A DNA stretch of 64,000 bases, from the NCBI GenBank assembly GCA_036874045.1, contig JAZBRI010000010.1:1570001-1634000 (forward strand), given 5' to 3'. This DNA comes from Cymodocea nodosa. Lineage: Eukaryota; Streptophyta; Magnoliopsida; Alismatales; Cymodoceaceae. The notes under the pieces were generated by a model. The model was not told the origin of the DNA, did not search any database, and saw nothing but the letters and a program-made list of their open reading frames with translations. Shown here in pieces: positions 12,140 to 23,420 of the stretch (position 1 is the stretch's first letter; the number at the start of each line of letters is the position of its first letter). The translations under genes were made by a program, and so were the position numbers.

Positions 12140-13418
12140 AACACGAACAGTAACAACACCTTCATTCTTTAATCCTAAAACTTCAAAAATTAACTCAAGA
12201 GACAATATAAACTCCTGTTCATTTATTTGAGTTTTCAGAAAATTTCCATTCTTGACCAGATTGCTATAAAAAGCTGCAATAAACTCTGTGTATTGCTTCC
12301 ATTTCATTCTTACTGAAAGGAATGTAATGAGGCCTTGAAACTCAAACAGATCTCTTATTTCCATTAAATTTCTAAATTTTATTGGACGAGCATGCAGAAT
12401 CTGACATGTAATCAGATTATTGTATTTCTACAATGCTTCTTCAGATCTAAAATGAATTGCATTACCTTGAATGTTTAATATTGTACACAAAGAAGGTGAT
12501 ACTTGAAGCCGTGATTCAGAGTTTAATTCATCTTCAGGAACCTCTTTTTCAAAATGAATGTCATGTTGTTCCTCTTCCAAAATATTATCTTGAAGCTGCT
12601 CAGGTAAGCTTGATTCTTCAACTTCAATAGTGTTAGGAACATTGTCAATATACTCAACATTCATCTATTTAGTCTCTATAGAATGTTCAGAGTTCAATTT
12701 TTCCACAAATTCTACAACCAGTGTATCTGTTTGTAATTGTTCATTTTGTTCAATAGATAATTCTATTGATTCATGTTGTGAATTCTCAAACCCTGCTTCT
12801 ATAGATTCTGTAGAAGGCTGGTTAACTTTTAGCTCTTCTAGAGTCTTAACATTTTCAATATCTGCTACTCTAGACAATTCAGCCTGTGAACTAGTTACTG
12901 CTTCAACATTGTCAATTATATCTGCAATAACTTGTTCAATATCAAGTGACTGATGCTCTGATTTGTCAATTTCTGCATCATTAGGACTTGTACTAATAGA
13001 AAAACTTGAGCTCATATTTGACTTGGATTTCTTCTCAAGTTTTCTAGCTAGAGAAAATAAAGTCTCGTTATCTTCATCAGTTTCATTATGCTCGGAACTG
13101 ATGAGTTTATCAGATGCACAATAAGGTACAATGTCTAGACATACATTGTCCTTTGGAAATAAAATTTCATCTGATTTTCCTTTTTCAATAGACTTTGTTT
13201 CCTTAGACATAATTTTTTTTGACTTTCCTTCTTCTATAACATTTCTGTTTCTCCTTTTCAAGTATTGCTGTTTTCTTTTCAAATTGCTCCATAAAAGTTT
13301 TCTACTTTAATTCTTCTAAGGCACTTTCTATTGCAACGACCTTTCGAAGACTGTCAACTTTTGTTTTGTCTACAGCAATATCTGATTCTACTTGTGTTTA
13401 AGCTTTAATTTTGCCCAT
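12140..13418 (-). pseudogene. Fragment of gypsy extra ORF (env position)
   Basis: On the minus strand this starts at an ATG (13418), runs through a Lys/Glu/Ser-rich low-complexity region (13282-12430), and ends in a folded-looking segment: LFEFQGLITF, then YTEFIAAFYSNL, then FILSLELIFEVLGLKNE. The last segment aligns by eye with the same part of the two longer copies at 38008-40133 and 48283-50538 (LFEFQGLL, then LVPCFYENL, then HNILELKNEE). It resembles the 'putative plant transposon protein' domain found in Athila/Tat-type gypsy elements. It has in-frame stops and at least one frameshift, and is cut off at the LTR junction. Function unknown. Confidence 0.65.
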
Positions 13419-13429
13419 TTTTAATGAAT

Positions 13430-13867
13430 TTTATAAGTAATTTTGCATGATATTATCTATCTATGGTGGATAAATGATATTAATTATGGGTAATATAAGT
13501 CTTGAAATATAGTGCAATATAGAAAATTAATTAACAAGTGCATCCCCCATTGGATATAATTTTACATGGAACACATTGATTTATTTTGCATGTCCTATGT
13601 TGGCTAATGTCTCTTGGAGTTCAACTTCCATTAATTATAGGTAACATACATATGGGAGGAGCTTAATGTAAAAGACCAAAGAAGATGTAAAGAATCAAAA
13701 GTTGGTGGACTAAACTTTAAAGAAGAGGACATGCCAACACCTTATTGGCCCTCCTAGATCTATGGCATCTTATTAGCTTGGTGATAAAACCAAGGTGCCA
13801 CATCAAAGAGAGAGAAGACACAACAACATAAATACAAGGGGATAGAAATTTCGGCCAACAACTTGGT
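13430..13867. other. Unassigned, promoter-like segment
   Basis: No coding signal. The plus strand ends with GA-rich sequence, a TACAAGGGG stretch and a GGCCAACAAC block, which looks like the promoter part of some LTR, but no matching copy is present in the window. Confidence 0.3.
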
Positions 13868-14135
13868 TATTTTCATGATACAGAAGATATAACTTTAAAA
13901 CATATCATGCTTTTCAATAAAAACACACGTTAACTTAACATTTAGTTAAATGAGAAATTAATGCAACGAAACGACTAGTTATTAACTTCAGATCCAATAC
14001 AAACAAATATTTATATCAGTAAGCTTTTTCTGTATTAATTGATGATTTTAATTTCTTTTCACAAGCAATAGTAATTGAGCAAATATGATTATTTTCATTC
14101 AGCACACATCATCAAAACAAAAATACTCAACAATA
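13868..14135 (-). repeat. SIRE-like copia LTR 5' fragment, minus orientation
   Basis: It is the inverted counterpart of 9857-10125 with only scattered differences. On the minus strand it starts TGTTGAGTATTTTTG at 14135 and loses similarity at 13868. Confidence 0.75.
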
Positions 14136-15173
14136 ATTCATGATCCCACGTACTAATTTTAAATTTAAATTATCCACATTCTCCATTGTCTTTTTGAATT
14201 TCCATTATCTCTACTATATTTTTGAATTTCCATGATCTCGTATTGTAGAACAATCAAAAGTCTTCTTTTTGAAGAGTTGTAGAATATATCTTCTAAGTCA
14301 TCACTTTAGTCAAATACTTATCATTTAAGACCTGTAAAAACTTGAACACTTATTTGTAACTCTTTAAGTTTTTCACCTGCAAAACACATGATTGAAACAA
14401 ACAAACTTAACTTTTCGTTAGTCACTTTATAAAACTCAAACAGTTATCTAACTCTTTGACTTTTCTTTTCCAAATGCATATGGAAAACACATGAAAACTT
14501 AAAATGTTAAAAACATACATGTAGATAACTTAACTATATAAGTTTTTAACATATTCTTCGACTAACTAGAAAGGTTAACTTATAACTATACAACTTTTTA
14601 AAACATGTTAACAGCTAACTGTGTGACTAATAAAAAATTAGTTCATGGAATTAACATAACTTAATAGACTAACTCCATTGAGTTAACTATTAACTTAATG
14701 AACTAACTCCGTTGAGTTTTTTTTTTTTGATCCTCTAGGAGTATCCATAGAGGTGATAACATGTGAGTCTCAATGAACACTCAAATGACCTAGTACACCT
14801 TTGTCCCGCAAAAATTCTCAACTAATTGGGGGTATCGTAAGTGGCCCCATCCACCAACTCGGTTGAAATTACTGACTAAGACAAGGCTCGCAATGTTCAC
14901 ACGTGAATTGGGTAAGTGGTGCACATACCTACAACTTGCCAACGCTTAAGCAGAACTCGCACTATTGCCCATAGGCACTGCACAAGAACTTCCCAAATGA
15001 TCACTTATCTTGGTTCTGTTCCTACCCAAACGTAGTTAACTCCAGAGTTCTTACAAGAGTAGGTGCTTGGTAGTAGGTGTAAATGCACCTACTATCTTTG
15101 TTGAGTTACCACATATACTTAGACTTATTTATAGATTTAATAAAATATTCATCATCAAAACAAAATTCCTAAC
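14136..15173 (-). repeat. Copia LTR, minus orientation, split by a retroposon
   Basis: On the minus strand the LTR starts TGTTAGGAATTTTGTTTTG at 15173, directly after a purine-rich tract (AAAAGGGAGAGAT, 15174-15188), so this is the 3' LTR of a copia element. It contains GTTGAGTTA/TAACTCAAC motifs (14630-14720). A poly(A)-tailed retroposon is inserted at 14719-15099. The lower end is uncertain; I place it where the next LTR start occurs. Confidence 0.6.
14719..15099 (-). mobile_element. Poly(A)-tailed retroposon with 8-bp target duplication
   Basis: A segment of about 380 bp ends, on the minus strand, in an A run of about 12 (T run at 14717-14728 on plus). It is bounded by GTTGAGTT at 14711-14718 and again at 15100-15107. 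Removing it restores a continuous LTR hairpin motif (CTCC-GTTGAGTT-ACCAC). Its 5' end holds a 9-bp inverted repeat, TAGTAGGTG and its complement (15071-15094). I see no clear pol III box A or box B, so it may be a SINE or the 3' end of a LINE. No ORF. Confidence 0.7.
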
Positions 15174-15785
15174 AATCTCTCCCTTTTCAATGATGATAAA
15201 ACCTAATAAGTCTAACTTTCAAAATAATCTTTCTCCCCCTTTTTGTCATGATAAAAACCACTAATGTCATATAAGGAAGAAAAAAAATCTGCTAAGTACA
15301 TAATTCAAAAAGAACTTTTAAACTTGTATAAAGAAACATGGATATAAACTATTGAAATAATAACTACTTGCAATAATATATAAATCAAATAAATACAACA
15401 ATTATTTTTTTTGGTAACAAATTACAATTAATGATTTCATTAATACATAATTTGTTTTTATTTTCTCTCATAAGCCTCGTTGTCTTCAAAATATATCTAA
15501 CAAAGTGTCTGAAATTTTCTATGCTATTTCTATACTAACTCTGTTTACTTGATCAATTATTTCTTGATCTAAGTCTGTAGTTCAGATTTGTGGAGGTTGC
15601 TATATCTATTATGTTTGTCTATTTATATAATGTTGTTCTTTTGAATGTTGTATCTTTTGATGTTCTTGTTGGTGTGATTACTCTATTGGTTGTTGTTGTG
15701 CTTGCTGTTGTGGTGGTTCTTGATAATGTGCTTGCTATTAGGTTAAGTAGTACAAGTGTGGAATATGCTAAGACTATAGTAGGTG
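15174..15785 (-). pseudogene. Copia 3' internal remnant: Gln-rich ORF tail and polypurine tracts
   Basis: Next to the LTR start lie two purine tracts on the minus strand (15174-15188 and about 15230-15245, AAAAAGGGGGAG-like), a doubled arrangement typical of SIRE-type elements. Further from the LTR, 15785-15400 translates to a Gln/Pro-rich segment (QEPPQQQAQQQP) followed by LDQEIIDQVNRVSIEIA, with stops. It may be the end of a downstream extra ORF. No primer binding site lies between it and the LTR that ends at 15786. Confidence 0.45.
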
Positions 15786-17200
15786 TAGGATCAAATGGCT
15801 ACACAAGAGGGGGGTGAATTATGTTTTTCAACAATTTTAGTTATAATTGAAACTTTAAAATTAAAAACAAGTTGAGACACTATTTTAATCAAATCATTTT
15901 ATTCAATATTTCAATTACAATATACAATTCAATTTTCCTTAGAAATTGTTGATGCAATTATATAAGGATACCATGTTTCATCTAATCAATTTTATATCTA
16001 CAAATAGAGAAAACTAATTTGTGGAATTTAAAACATTTCTCCTTGTTTGAGATTTTTCTTCTTCTTCTTCTTCTTCTTTAGTAAATATTCAGTGGCAAAT
16101 ATCTGACTTTCTTTACTTCACCGAATTTGCTTTCTTTTGATTCTTCAAATCTTTAGTGACATATATTTGACTTTCTCTTCTTCACTAAATTTTCTTCTAT
16201 TTGAGAGTTTTTCCCTAGAGAGGTGTTTGATCCCTAAAAATATGTTTCTTTTGATGTGCATGAATAATTGATCAACAAGAATTTTATGCCTTTTACAGTC
16301 AATTTCCATTCCATGCATATCTTCCACATTTATCTACAATCAATCTTCCACTCTTCACGCCTTCTCTTTTTCCTTCATTGAAATACACACATTTTGATCC
16401 ACATTTTCCTCTCGAATTTTCTTTAATCATCAATCCTAGATCTTTAAAAAATTTCCTGTAAAATAAACTTTTTCATCCAAAATTTTTATCAAATAAAATA
16501 ACAAGTTGTTGTGTTAATTTAACTAAACGAGTAAAACAAGTAGATTTATAACTTAATATATCTAATTTAACGAGTTTATCATATGCCAATTCACGTGAGA
16601 TGTACTGTAGCTAACTTAACAAACTAAGTCCATGATATTATGCTAACTCAACAAACCAGCTTCGTGGTTTTATAGTTAACTCAACAAACTAACTCTGTTA
16701 TATTACTGATAACTCAATGAACCAATAATATATAAATGTTTTAAACAATAAAGTATTTACCATGTGTAAGAATAATAACTTTAAGTTTATAATGCTAACC
16801 TAACGCGTTGCCTTAGTATTCAATATAGCAACTCAACACATGTAGTTATGTTACATTAATGAGTTAAACATGTGCAACTCACGTGATACAATATAACATT
16901 CTTAAACTCTAAATTCACCACGTGCATAATACTAACTTAACAAGTTTGTCTCTTCACCTTAACATTTTGTTTACTAACTCAACGAGTTCTCATGTAACTT
17001 ATTTTAACCTTTAAACCTATAACTCAATGAGCTCTCACGTGACCTTTTTACAAATAAAGCACTAACTCAACAAGTTGGCTTAACATGCACTATACATGAT
17101 ATAGAAATATAACTTTTAAAACATATCATGCTTTACAATAAAAACACATGTTAACTTAACATTTAGTTAAATGAAAAGTTAGTTGTAAAGTATCAATTTG
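15786..17200 (-). repeat. Copia LTR, minus orientation
   Basis: The plus-strand start TGTAGGATCAAATGG with the following GGGGGGTGAATT block is the complement of a SIRE-like LTR 3' end (compare the LTR end at 18300-18331). From about 16500 to 17190 it is the inverted equivalent of 10025-10440, with many TAACTCAACGAG words and several CACGTG words. A CTT microsatellite lies at 16057-16079. The upper border near 17200 is approximate. Confidence 0.6.
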
Positions 17201-17204
17201 TGCA

Positions 17205-17341
17205 TTTTATATATGTTAATATAGATAATACAACACTTTAATACTAAATGTAAATATAGATAATTAATTGTTTTTGGTATTTTTGTTTTGATATGTTATT
17301 GAAGATGAGCGAAAGGTGAAATGTAAAAATTTCTATCGACA
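17205..17341 (-). repeat. Short gypsy LTR fragment, minus orientation
   Basis: The block from the TTTTGGTATTTTTGTTTTG stretch to CTATCGACAG matches the middle of the Athila-like LTR (compare 36830-36910 and 62940-63015). It joins a copia LTR directly at about 17342. Confidence 0.65.
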
Positions 17342-18331
17342 GGAAACTATCCGAAAGTAAGACAAAATCGAAGAGTTAGAAAAGCTAACTATCCGAACTT
17401 AAGTTATTCAATTATACATGTGTAGAAATCAGAAAATAGTAGTCGAAAGCTTAGAGGGAGAATCAAAAGGTTACTATAGCTAACCATCTGAAAGTTAAAA
17501 TGTTTTGGTAAGTTAATAGTTACAACTATCTGAACTTAAAGACTCACATGCTGAATTTAAAGTCACGTGTAGAACTTAAAGATCACATGAAAGGAACAAC
17601 TCTTGAAGGTTTTTCAAAGAGTTACAAATCAAGCATTTGAATTTTTAGAAGGTTACAACAGCTAACTATCCAAAAATCAAAGGAAATTGGAAGGTTATCT
17701 TGAAACATCTTTCTAAATGGTAACTTACCATATTTAGGACTAGCAAAGTGGTAAGTACAACAGAATACATCTATTAGACAAAATATGATCGTTGTGCACT
17801 TTGGTATAAGTATGATCAGAATAGAAAGATAACCACAACCACTTTTTATCATATACTTTTGAGAGCTACACAAAACATTCCACGATACACATTTTAGAAA
17901 ATACTGAAGAAGAAGAAGAAGAATAGCAAAAGCTCCCTACACTCACATTCTAAAAGAAAGTAAGATTGTTGGTTTGTAGACTTACACCTGAAAGTTCATT
18001 GTTGGTTCAGAACTTGCATTAGAAAGCTTAGAGGAAAGGTTGGTTCAGAGCTTTTACTTGAAAGCTCAAGTGTAGGTTTTTGCTTATACTTGAAAGCAAG
18101 TGTTGTAAGTGATAACTTACTTAGTGAAGCCCAAGTGAATCTTAAGGGTAGACTAACCAAGTTGGTGAACCACCTAAAATTCTCCTATATCGTTTATTTA
18201 TTACTACTATGAATGTTTATTTTATAACTATACTTACTAATTAATTAAATTAAGTGACTAAGTTAGAAAAGAGTTAAAATAACACATAGATTACCATTCA
18301 CCCCCCTCTAGTGAGTCATTTGATCCTAACA
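17342..18331 (+). repeat. SIRE-like copia 5' LTR, 5'-truncated
   Basis: It ends CATTTGATCCTAACA at 18331, two bases before a primer binding site. It contains CTATCCGAA/TTCGGATAG-type hairpin motifs (17345-17560), like the copia LTR at 52882-54381, and a GAA microsatellite (17906-17923). The related LTR is 1500 bp, so about 500 bp of its 5' end, including the TG start, are missing. Confidence 0.75.
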
Positions 18332-18333
18332 AT

Positions 18334-18345
18334 TGGTGTTAGAGC
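18334..18345 (+). other. Copia primer binding site (initiator tRNA-Met type)
   Basis: TGGTGTTAGAGC follows the LTR end after a two-base gap. It differs from the plant copia consensus TGGTATCAGAGC by two transitions. Confidence 0.8.
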
Positions 18346-18384
18346 TTGGTTAATCTATATAAAGATTTAACCATTTGGATTATA

Positions 18385-19350
18385 ATAGCACAATTTGTTG
18401 AGGGGAATAGCATCTACAAACCTCTTCTATTTGATGGTTCCAATTATAATTATTGAAAGAATAGAATGAAGTGTTTCCTTAGGAGTTCTGATGTAAAACT
18501 TTAGAAGATTGTTGTTCTTGGAATTACACTTCCCACCAGTAATGTTACTAACTAAACTGAGGAGGATGAGAGAATCATCCAATTGGATACTAAAGGGCTG
18601 AATGCTATATACTATGCACTTACAACTGAATAGTATAATAAGTTATCTGCATGTAAATCAGCACATAAAGCTTGGAAAATTCTCCAAGTCACACATGAAG
18701 GCACTAGTCAAGTAAAGGACACTAAAATAAGTATCTTATTGAGAAAGTTAGAATTATTTAAGATGAATGAGAATGAATCTATTATTAAAATGTTTTCAAG
18801 TTTTACTAAAATCATTAATAGTCTTAGAGGCTTAGGAAAGGAATTTTCTATGCGTAAACAGGTACAAAAAATTTTGAGGAGCTTAACTATAGAGTGGAAA
18901 CAAAAGTCCACTTCAATTCAAGACTCCAAGGATCTTAACAACTACACTGTTGAAGAGTTGTTGGGCAATCTACTAGCCCATGAGGTTCAGATGAAAGACT
19001 AGAAGGAATAGGAGGGAACTATTGAAAAGAAAGCTGAGAAGAAAAGAGAAATTGCATTTCCTTCAACTAAAAAAGCTTAGAGCTCGAATGATAATGAAAT
19101 CATGCTGTTAGCAAAAACTTTAGAAAGTTTATGAAGAAAAATAGTAAGACAAGCACCTTTAAAAGCATGATCCCCACATGCTTCAAATGCAAAAGGCAAG
19201 GACATATACAAGCCTTTTGTCCACTACAAACTAAAGCGGATCATCATGAAAAGAAGAAAAGATGGAAGAGTAAGAGAAAAATGGTCTTGCAAGCTACTTA
19301 GGATGACAGTAGTTCATCAAGTAGTTCCTTAAAATCTAAAGAGGAGGTAG
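18385..19350 (+). pseudogene. Copia gag, decayed
   Basis: Gag forms the virus-like particle. The expected start codon at 18385 is ATA. The frame then reads YKPLLFDGSNYNY, then DERIIQLDTKGLNAIYYAL, then KAWKILQ, then QVKDTKISILLRKLELFKM. The region at 18739-19002 is uninterrupted and ends in NNYTVEELLGNLLAHEVQMK. Several TGG and CAG codons have become stops. After a frameshift near 19090-19150 a CCHC zinc knuckle is intact (CFKCKRQGHIQAFC, about 19167-19210), followed by a Lys/Arg-rich tail. Sequence blocks are shared with the gag at 57984-59306, so the two elements belong to one family. Confidence 0.85.
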
Positions 19351-21070
19351 TAGCAAACGTGTGCTTTACGGCATAGGGGGTATGTTCTACATTTCCTTAA
19401 TGTTTAGATAATGAAGAAAATAATTTAGATATAAATAGTCTTCTTTGTACAGTAGAGAGTTTGTATATAAAATGTAAAGAATATAAGAAAGATGTCAAAG
19501 GTTTAAATAATTATTTAGAAAATTCTTTTGCTAAGTTGGAAAAAGCTCTTATTGAAAATAGAAACTTAAAAACAAAACTAGATAACTATAGTTGTAAAAA
19601 TTTTGATTTAAAAGAAGAAAACATAAATTTGCTATCTAAAATCCTTGATCTGAAAAATATTGTATGCAAGTTTACACAGGGACAGAAAGGATTAGAAAAA
19701 TTATAGGATCCCAACGATATACTAGAATTAAATATGGCCTAGAGTATACTACACCACAAGAAGTACCTTACGGTAATGGCATGATTCGATCTTACAAAGA
19801 TGATACTACTGTTTTTGCTATCAAAAGAAGATTTGGTCATATATAGCTACCAAGAGGAAATAAATTCAATATTTTAAGGACTAACTCTAGTGGACCCAAG
19901 AAGATTTAAGTACTAAACACCTTAATCTCAGTATGACATAGGATGGCAAGGAACTCCAAGCACAAACAACAAAATGGATCATGGACAGTAGATGCTCAAA
20001 GCATATGACAAGTAAGAAAAGACTTCTTGATTTTGTTAAAGTTTTAAATTCAGGATCGGTCAAGTTTCGAAATAATGAAAAATGTAGAATTACTGCCATA
20101 GGAAACATTGCATTAGAAAATGTCTTACTTGTTAATGGACTAAAACAAAATTTATTAAGTGTAGGACAATTGTGTGTTAGAGGATATAATGTTTTATTTT
20201 CTGCTAAAAAGTGTTATATTATTGATCATGCCACAAATGAAATAAAATTTATTGGTTTTAGAAATAATTCAATATATACACTAAACTTCCCATGTGAAAA
20301 TTCTACAAATGATTCACATTTGGTAGCATCTAGTGAAGATGATTGGTTGTGGCATAAAAGACTTGGACATGTCAATATGAAAACTCTTAGAAAGCTATCC
20401 CAAAATAATATAATTAAGGGATTGCCCAAACTTAAATTCAAGAAAGACAAGGTCTATAGTGAATATATGTTAGGCAAGTAGAAAAGAACTTCTTTACATG
20501 GCAAAAATGACATTACCACTAGAAAGCCATTAGAATTATTACATCTGGATTTTTTTGGTCCAACTCAAACATCACGTTTAGGGGGTCGAAAATATATACT
20601 TGTTATTGTAGATGAGTTCTCTAGACTAACTTGGGTCATATTTTTGGCACATAAAAATGAGACATGCAATGAATTCAGAAATTTCTACATAAGAGTTCAA
20701 AATCAAAAAGAACTAACAATAAAGAAAATCAAAAGTAATCATGGAGGAGAATTTGAGAATTCTAAATTTGAAAATATATGTAATACTTTTAGAATATTAC
20801 ATGAATTTTCCTACCCTATAACTCCAGCTCAAAATAGAGTTGTGAAAAGAAAGAATAGAACATTGCAAGAAATAGCTAGAATTATATTGAATGCTACTCA
20901 TCTACTAAAATTTCTTTGGGCTAAAGCTATTGGTACAACTTGTCATATCTCCAACAAAACTCATATCAGATCTATGCTAAATAAGACACCATTTGAACTA
21001 TGGTATGATAAGACACCAAATGTTGGATATTTTAAGACATTTGAATGTAAATGTTGTCTTAAATACTAAA
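19351..21070 (+). pseudogene. Copia linker, protease and integrase, decayed
   Basis: A coiled-coil-like linker (19461-19706) precedes the aspartic protease. The active-site triplet reads DSR instead of DSG (WIMDSRCSKHMT, 19975-20010), which should abolish activity. The GAG-pre-integrase zinc domain (WLWHKRLGHVNMKTLRKL, about 20345) and integrase core (LLHLDFFGPTQTS, then VDEFSRLTWVIFL) follow. Two integrase catalytic residues are lost: the second Asp is Asn (SNHGGEFEN, about 20735) and the catalytic Glu is Lys (VVKRKNRTLQE, about 20840). A frame change lies near 21060, inside the post-integrase segment. Confidence 0.85.
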
Positions 21071-22395
21071 GATGCCAAAGATAAGTTTGATTCAAAGTTT
21101 GAATCTACCATACCAGTTGGCTATTCTTCTAGAAGCAAAGCCTATAGAGTATATTTTGATAAAGATAGAAGAATAAAAGAAACAATTAATATTTAGTTTG
21201 TTGAAGATCTGATTCAAAATATGAGAAATCTAAAGATTGACAATGAAAGTGAAAATGAAGAACATGAAAGAGATAAATGCAAGTAGAAATCCAAACCTTA
21301 AGCATCAAATCAAAATAAAAATAGTTGGAAATTCAGATCAGATCATTCAATAAGCAAATAATTGGAAATATAAACAAAGGAGTGTAGACAAGAAGCAAGA
21401 CACAAGGTATTTGCAATTATTGTGCATTTGTGTCATAAATTGAGCCAAAATTAGTTGATGAAGCTTGTAAGGATAATTACTAGACCATAGCTATGTAGGA
21501 AGAATTAAATCAGTTCCAAAAAAATAATGTCTGAGAATTAGTGAAGAAACTAGTAGGAAAAATCATCATTGGGACTTAATGAGTTTTTAGAAATAAACTA
21601 GATGATGAAGGAAATATAGTTAGAAACAAAGCACAACTTGTTGTACAAGGATACAATCAGCAATAAGGAATAGATTGTGAAGAAACCTTTGCACATGTTG
21701 CTAGAATTGAAGCTATTAGGATGTTACTTGCTTTTGCAAGTAGTATGAAAATAAAACTCTTTCACATGGATGTAAAGACTGCATTTTTGAATGGAGAAAT
21801 ACAAGAATAAATATTTGTCAAGCAACCCCTCGGATTTGAAGATGAAGCAAAATCAAATCATGTCTACAGATTAAACAAAACTTTATATGGTCTGAAACAG
21901 ACACTCAAGGCATGGTATGAAAAATTGAAGTTCTTAACTGATAATGATTTCAGCATAGGCAAAGTGGGCAACACTTTGTTTATTAAAACTATTGATACAC
22001 ACATATTGATTGTACAAATCTATGTTGATGATATTATTTTACGGGCAACATCTAAAAAGCTATGTGATGAATTTCAAAATCTAATAAGGAATCAATTTGA
22101 AATGAGCCTGATGGGAGAATTAAAGTTCTTTTTAGGGCTACAAATCCATCAAGTGAGAAATAATATCTTTGTTAATCAAGAAAAATACTACAAGAAAACA
22201 CTTTAAAAATTTGGTTTTGAAAACATCAAACCTGCAAGTACACCTATAAGTTCAAACACCAAACTTGAGAATGATGAAATAAGAAGTGTAGTAGATCAAA
22301 AGAAATATAGAGATATGGTTGGTTCTCTTCTATATTTATCTATCAGTAAGTAGACCTGACATTATGTTCAATGTATGTTTATATGCTAGATTTCA
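21071..22395 (+). pseudogene. Copia reverse transcriptase, decayed and truncated
   Basis: After a poorly preserved connector the RT begins near 21440. TGG, CAG and other codons have become stops. Conserved blocks remain: [19 protein letters not shown] (21720-21780), [17 protein letters not shown], and the active-site loop IYVDDIILRAT (about 22018-22050) with both Asp present, then ELKFFLGLQIHQV. The ORF stops being recognisable after LLYL and a frame-shifted PDIMFNV at about 22370. At 22396 it joins a gypsy LTR in the opposite orientation, so RNase H and the 3' LTR are gone. Confidence 0.85.
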
Positions 22396-23258
22396 TCTCT
22401 TCTTCAACAAATCGACATCAACTCGACACCAAGGCTGAAGGTTTTAATCGTCTTCTAAGAGATGAATTAGTGCTTAGTGAAGAAACATTTCCTTCCTGTG
22501 ATGCGATCACTCCTCTGCAGTAATTGTCAATCACCACGATTTGATCAAAATTGACTTGACTCTGGAAAATATCTCCACAAACCTTCAATGAATGGTGAAT
22601 GGTGGTAAAAGGACATCTCAAGAAATGTCTTTATAGTGAACACTCCTTCCCCCCCTTTTTCTCAATTTCTTCTAGTCCTTTTATATTTCTTTTCAATAAC
22701 AACTACTAGCACCAAAAATGAATGGTTGGATTCTTCTTTCCTATGCATCAATGGTTGTAATCTCTTCTTCATTTCACGATAGAGATCATAAGCGTGAATC
22801 ATGCAACGTAGGTTTCCAATGTAATTCTTGTAACTACTCATAATCGCATATTAAATAAAATAATTAGTCCGTAGAGTTAACATAACTCAACGAACTAATT
22901 TCATTAGGTTAATTACTAACTTAATGAACTAATCCACTGAGTTACGCAATAACTCCACGGACTTAGTTCAATCTTACAATTTAGTAGAATAAACATGTAA
23001 TAAAATGATTTATGTAAATAATACATGTACTACACAGGTGTAAACAATATTTAATAATATTTATAGGAAATATTTTGTAATAATTTCAAAATAATACTTA
23101 GTTAACGTTAATTCCTTTAAATTATGTATATTCTTCAATTAAATCGTAGATTTTCACAAATGTAACATAATAATCTAATTCCTATCTGATTAAACCTATA
23201 ATATATCTTTAATCATTAATTTAAACTTTAAGAATTATACATTTTTTCATTGTAAACA
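22396..23258 (-). repeat. Athila-like gypsy LTR 5' part, minus orientation
   Basis: On the minus strand it starts TGTTTACAATG at 23258, then a hairpin cluster (22865-22965), and the block around CGATCACTCC..GTTGTCA seen in all copies. It ends at the copia junction at 22395. The divergence from the other copies is greater than theirs from each other, so it is an older copy. Confidence 0.7.
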
Positions 23259-23420
23259 ACTACCGTATCTTGTTGAAGATTATTACATATTAGGCCATGT
23301 TAGTGCCCATAAATGCTTATTATTGTGATTTAATGTTTAACAAAGCATGTTATCGACAACATGGACATATGAATGTTAAATGTAATTTAATTTTCTTGGA
23401 AACGCTTTTTCATGTGGGAT

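Noticed and set aside
12118..12140. Primer binding site behind LTR copy L2
   Set aside because: The GTGCTGGG block corresponds to the PBS-like site inside the LTR tail (62229-62250), not to the true PBS. The sequence then changes to an antisense extra-ORF fragment.
12630..12953. Ser/Thr-rich plus-strand frame
   Set aside because: It is the complement of the low-complexity region of the extra ORF on the minus strand.
15590..15817. Val/Leu-rich plus-strand frame looking like a membrane segment
   Set aside because: It is the complement of the Gln-rich copia ORF tail.
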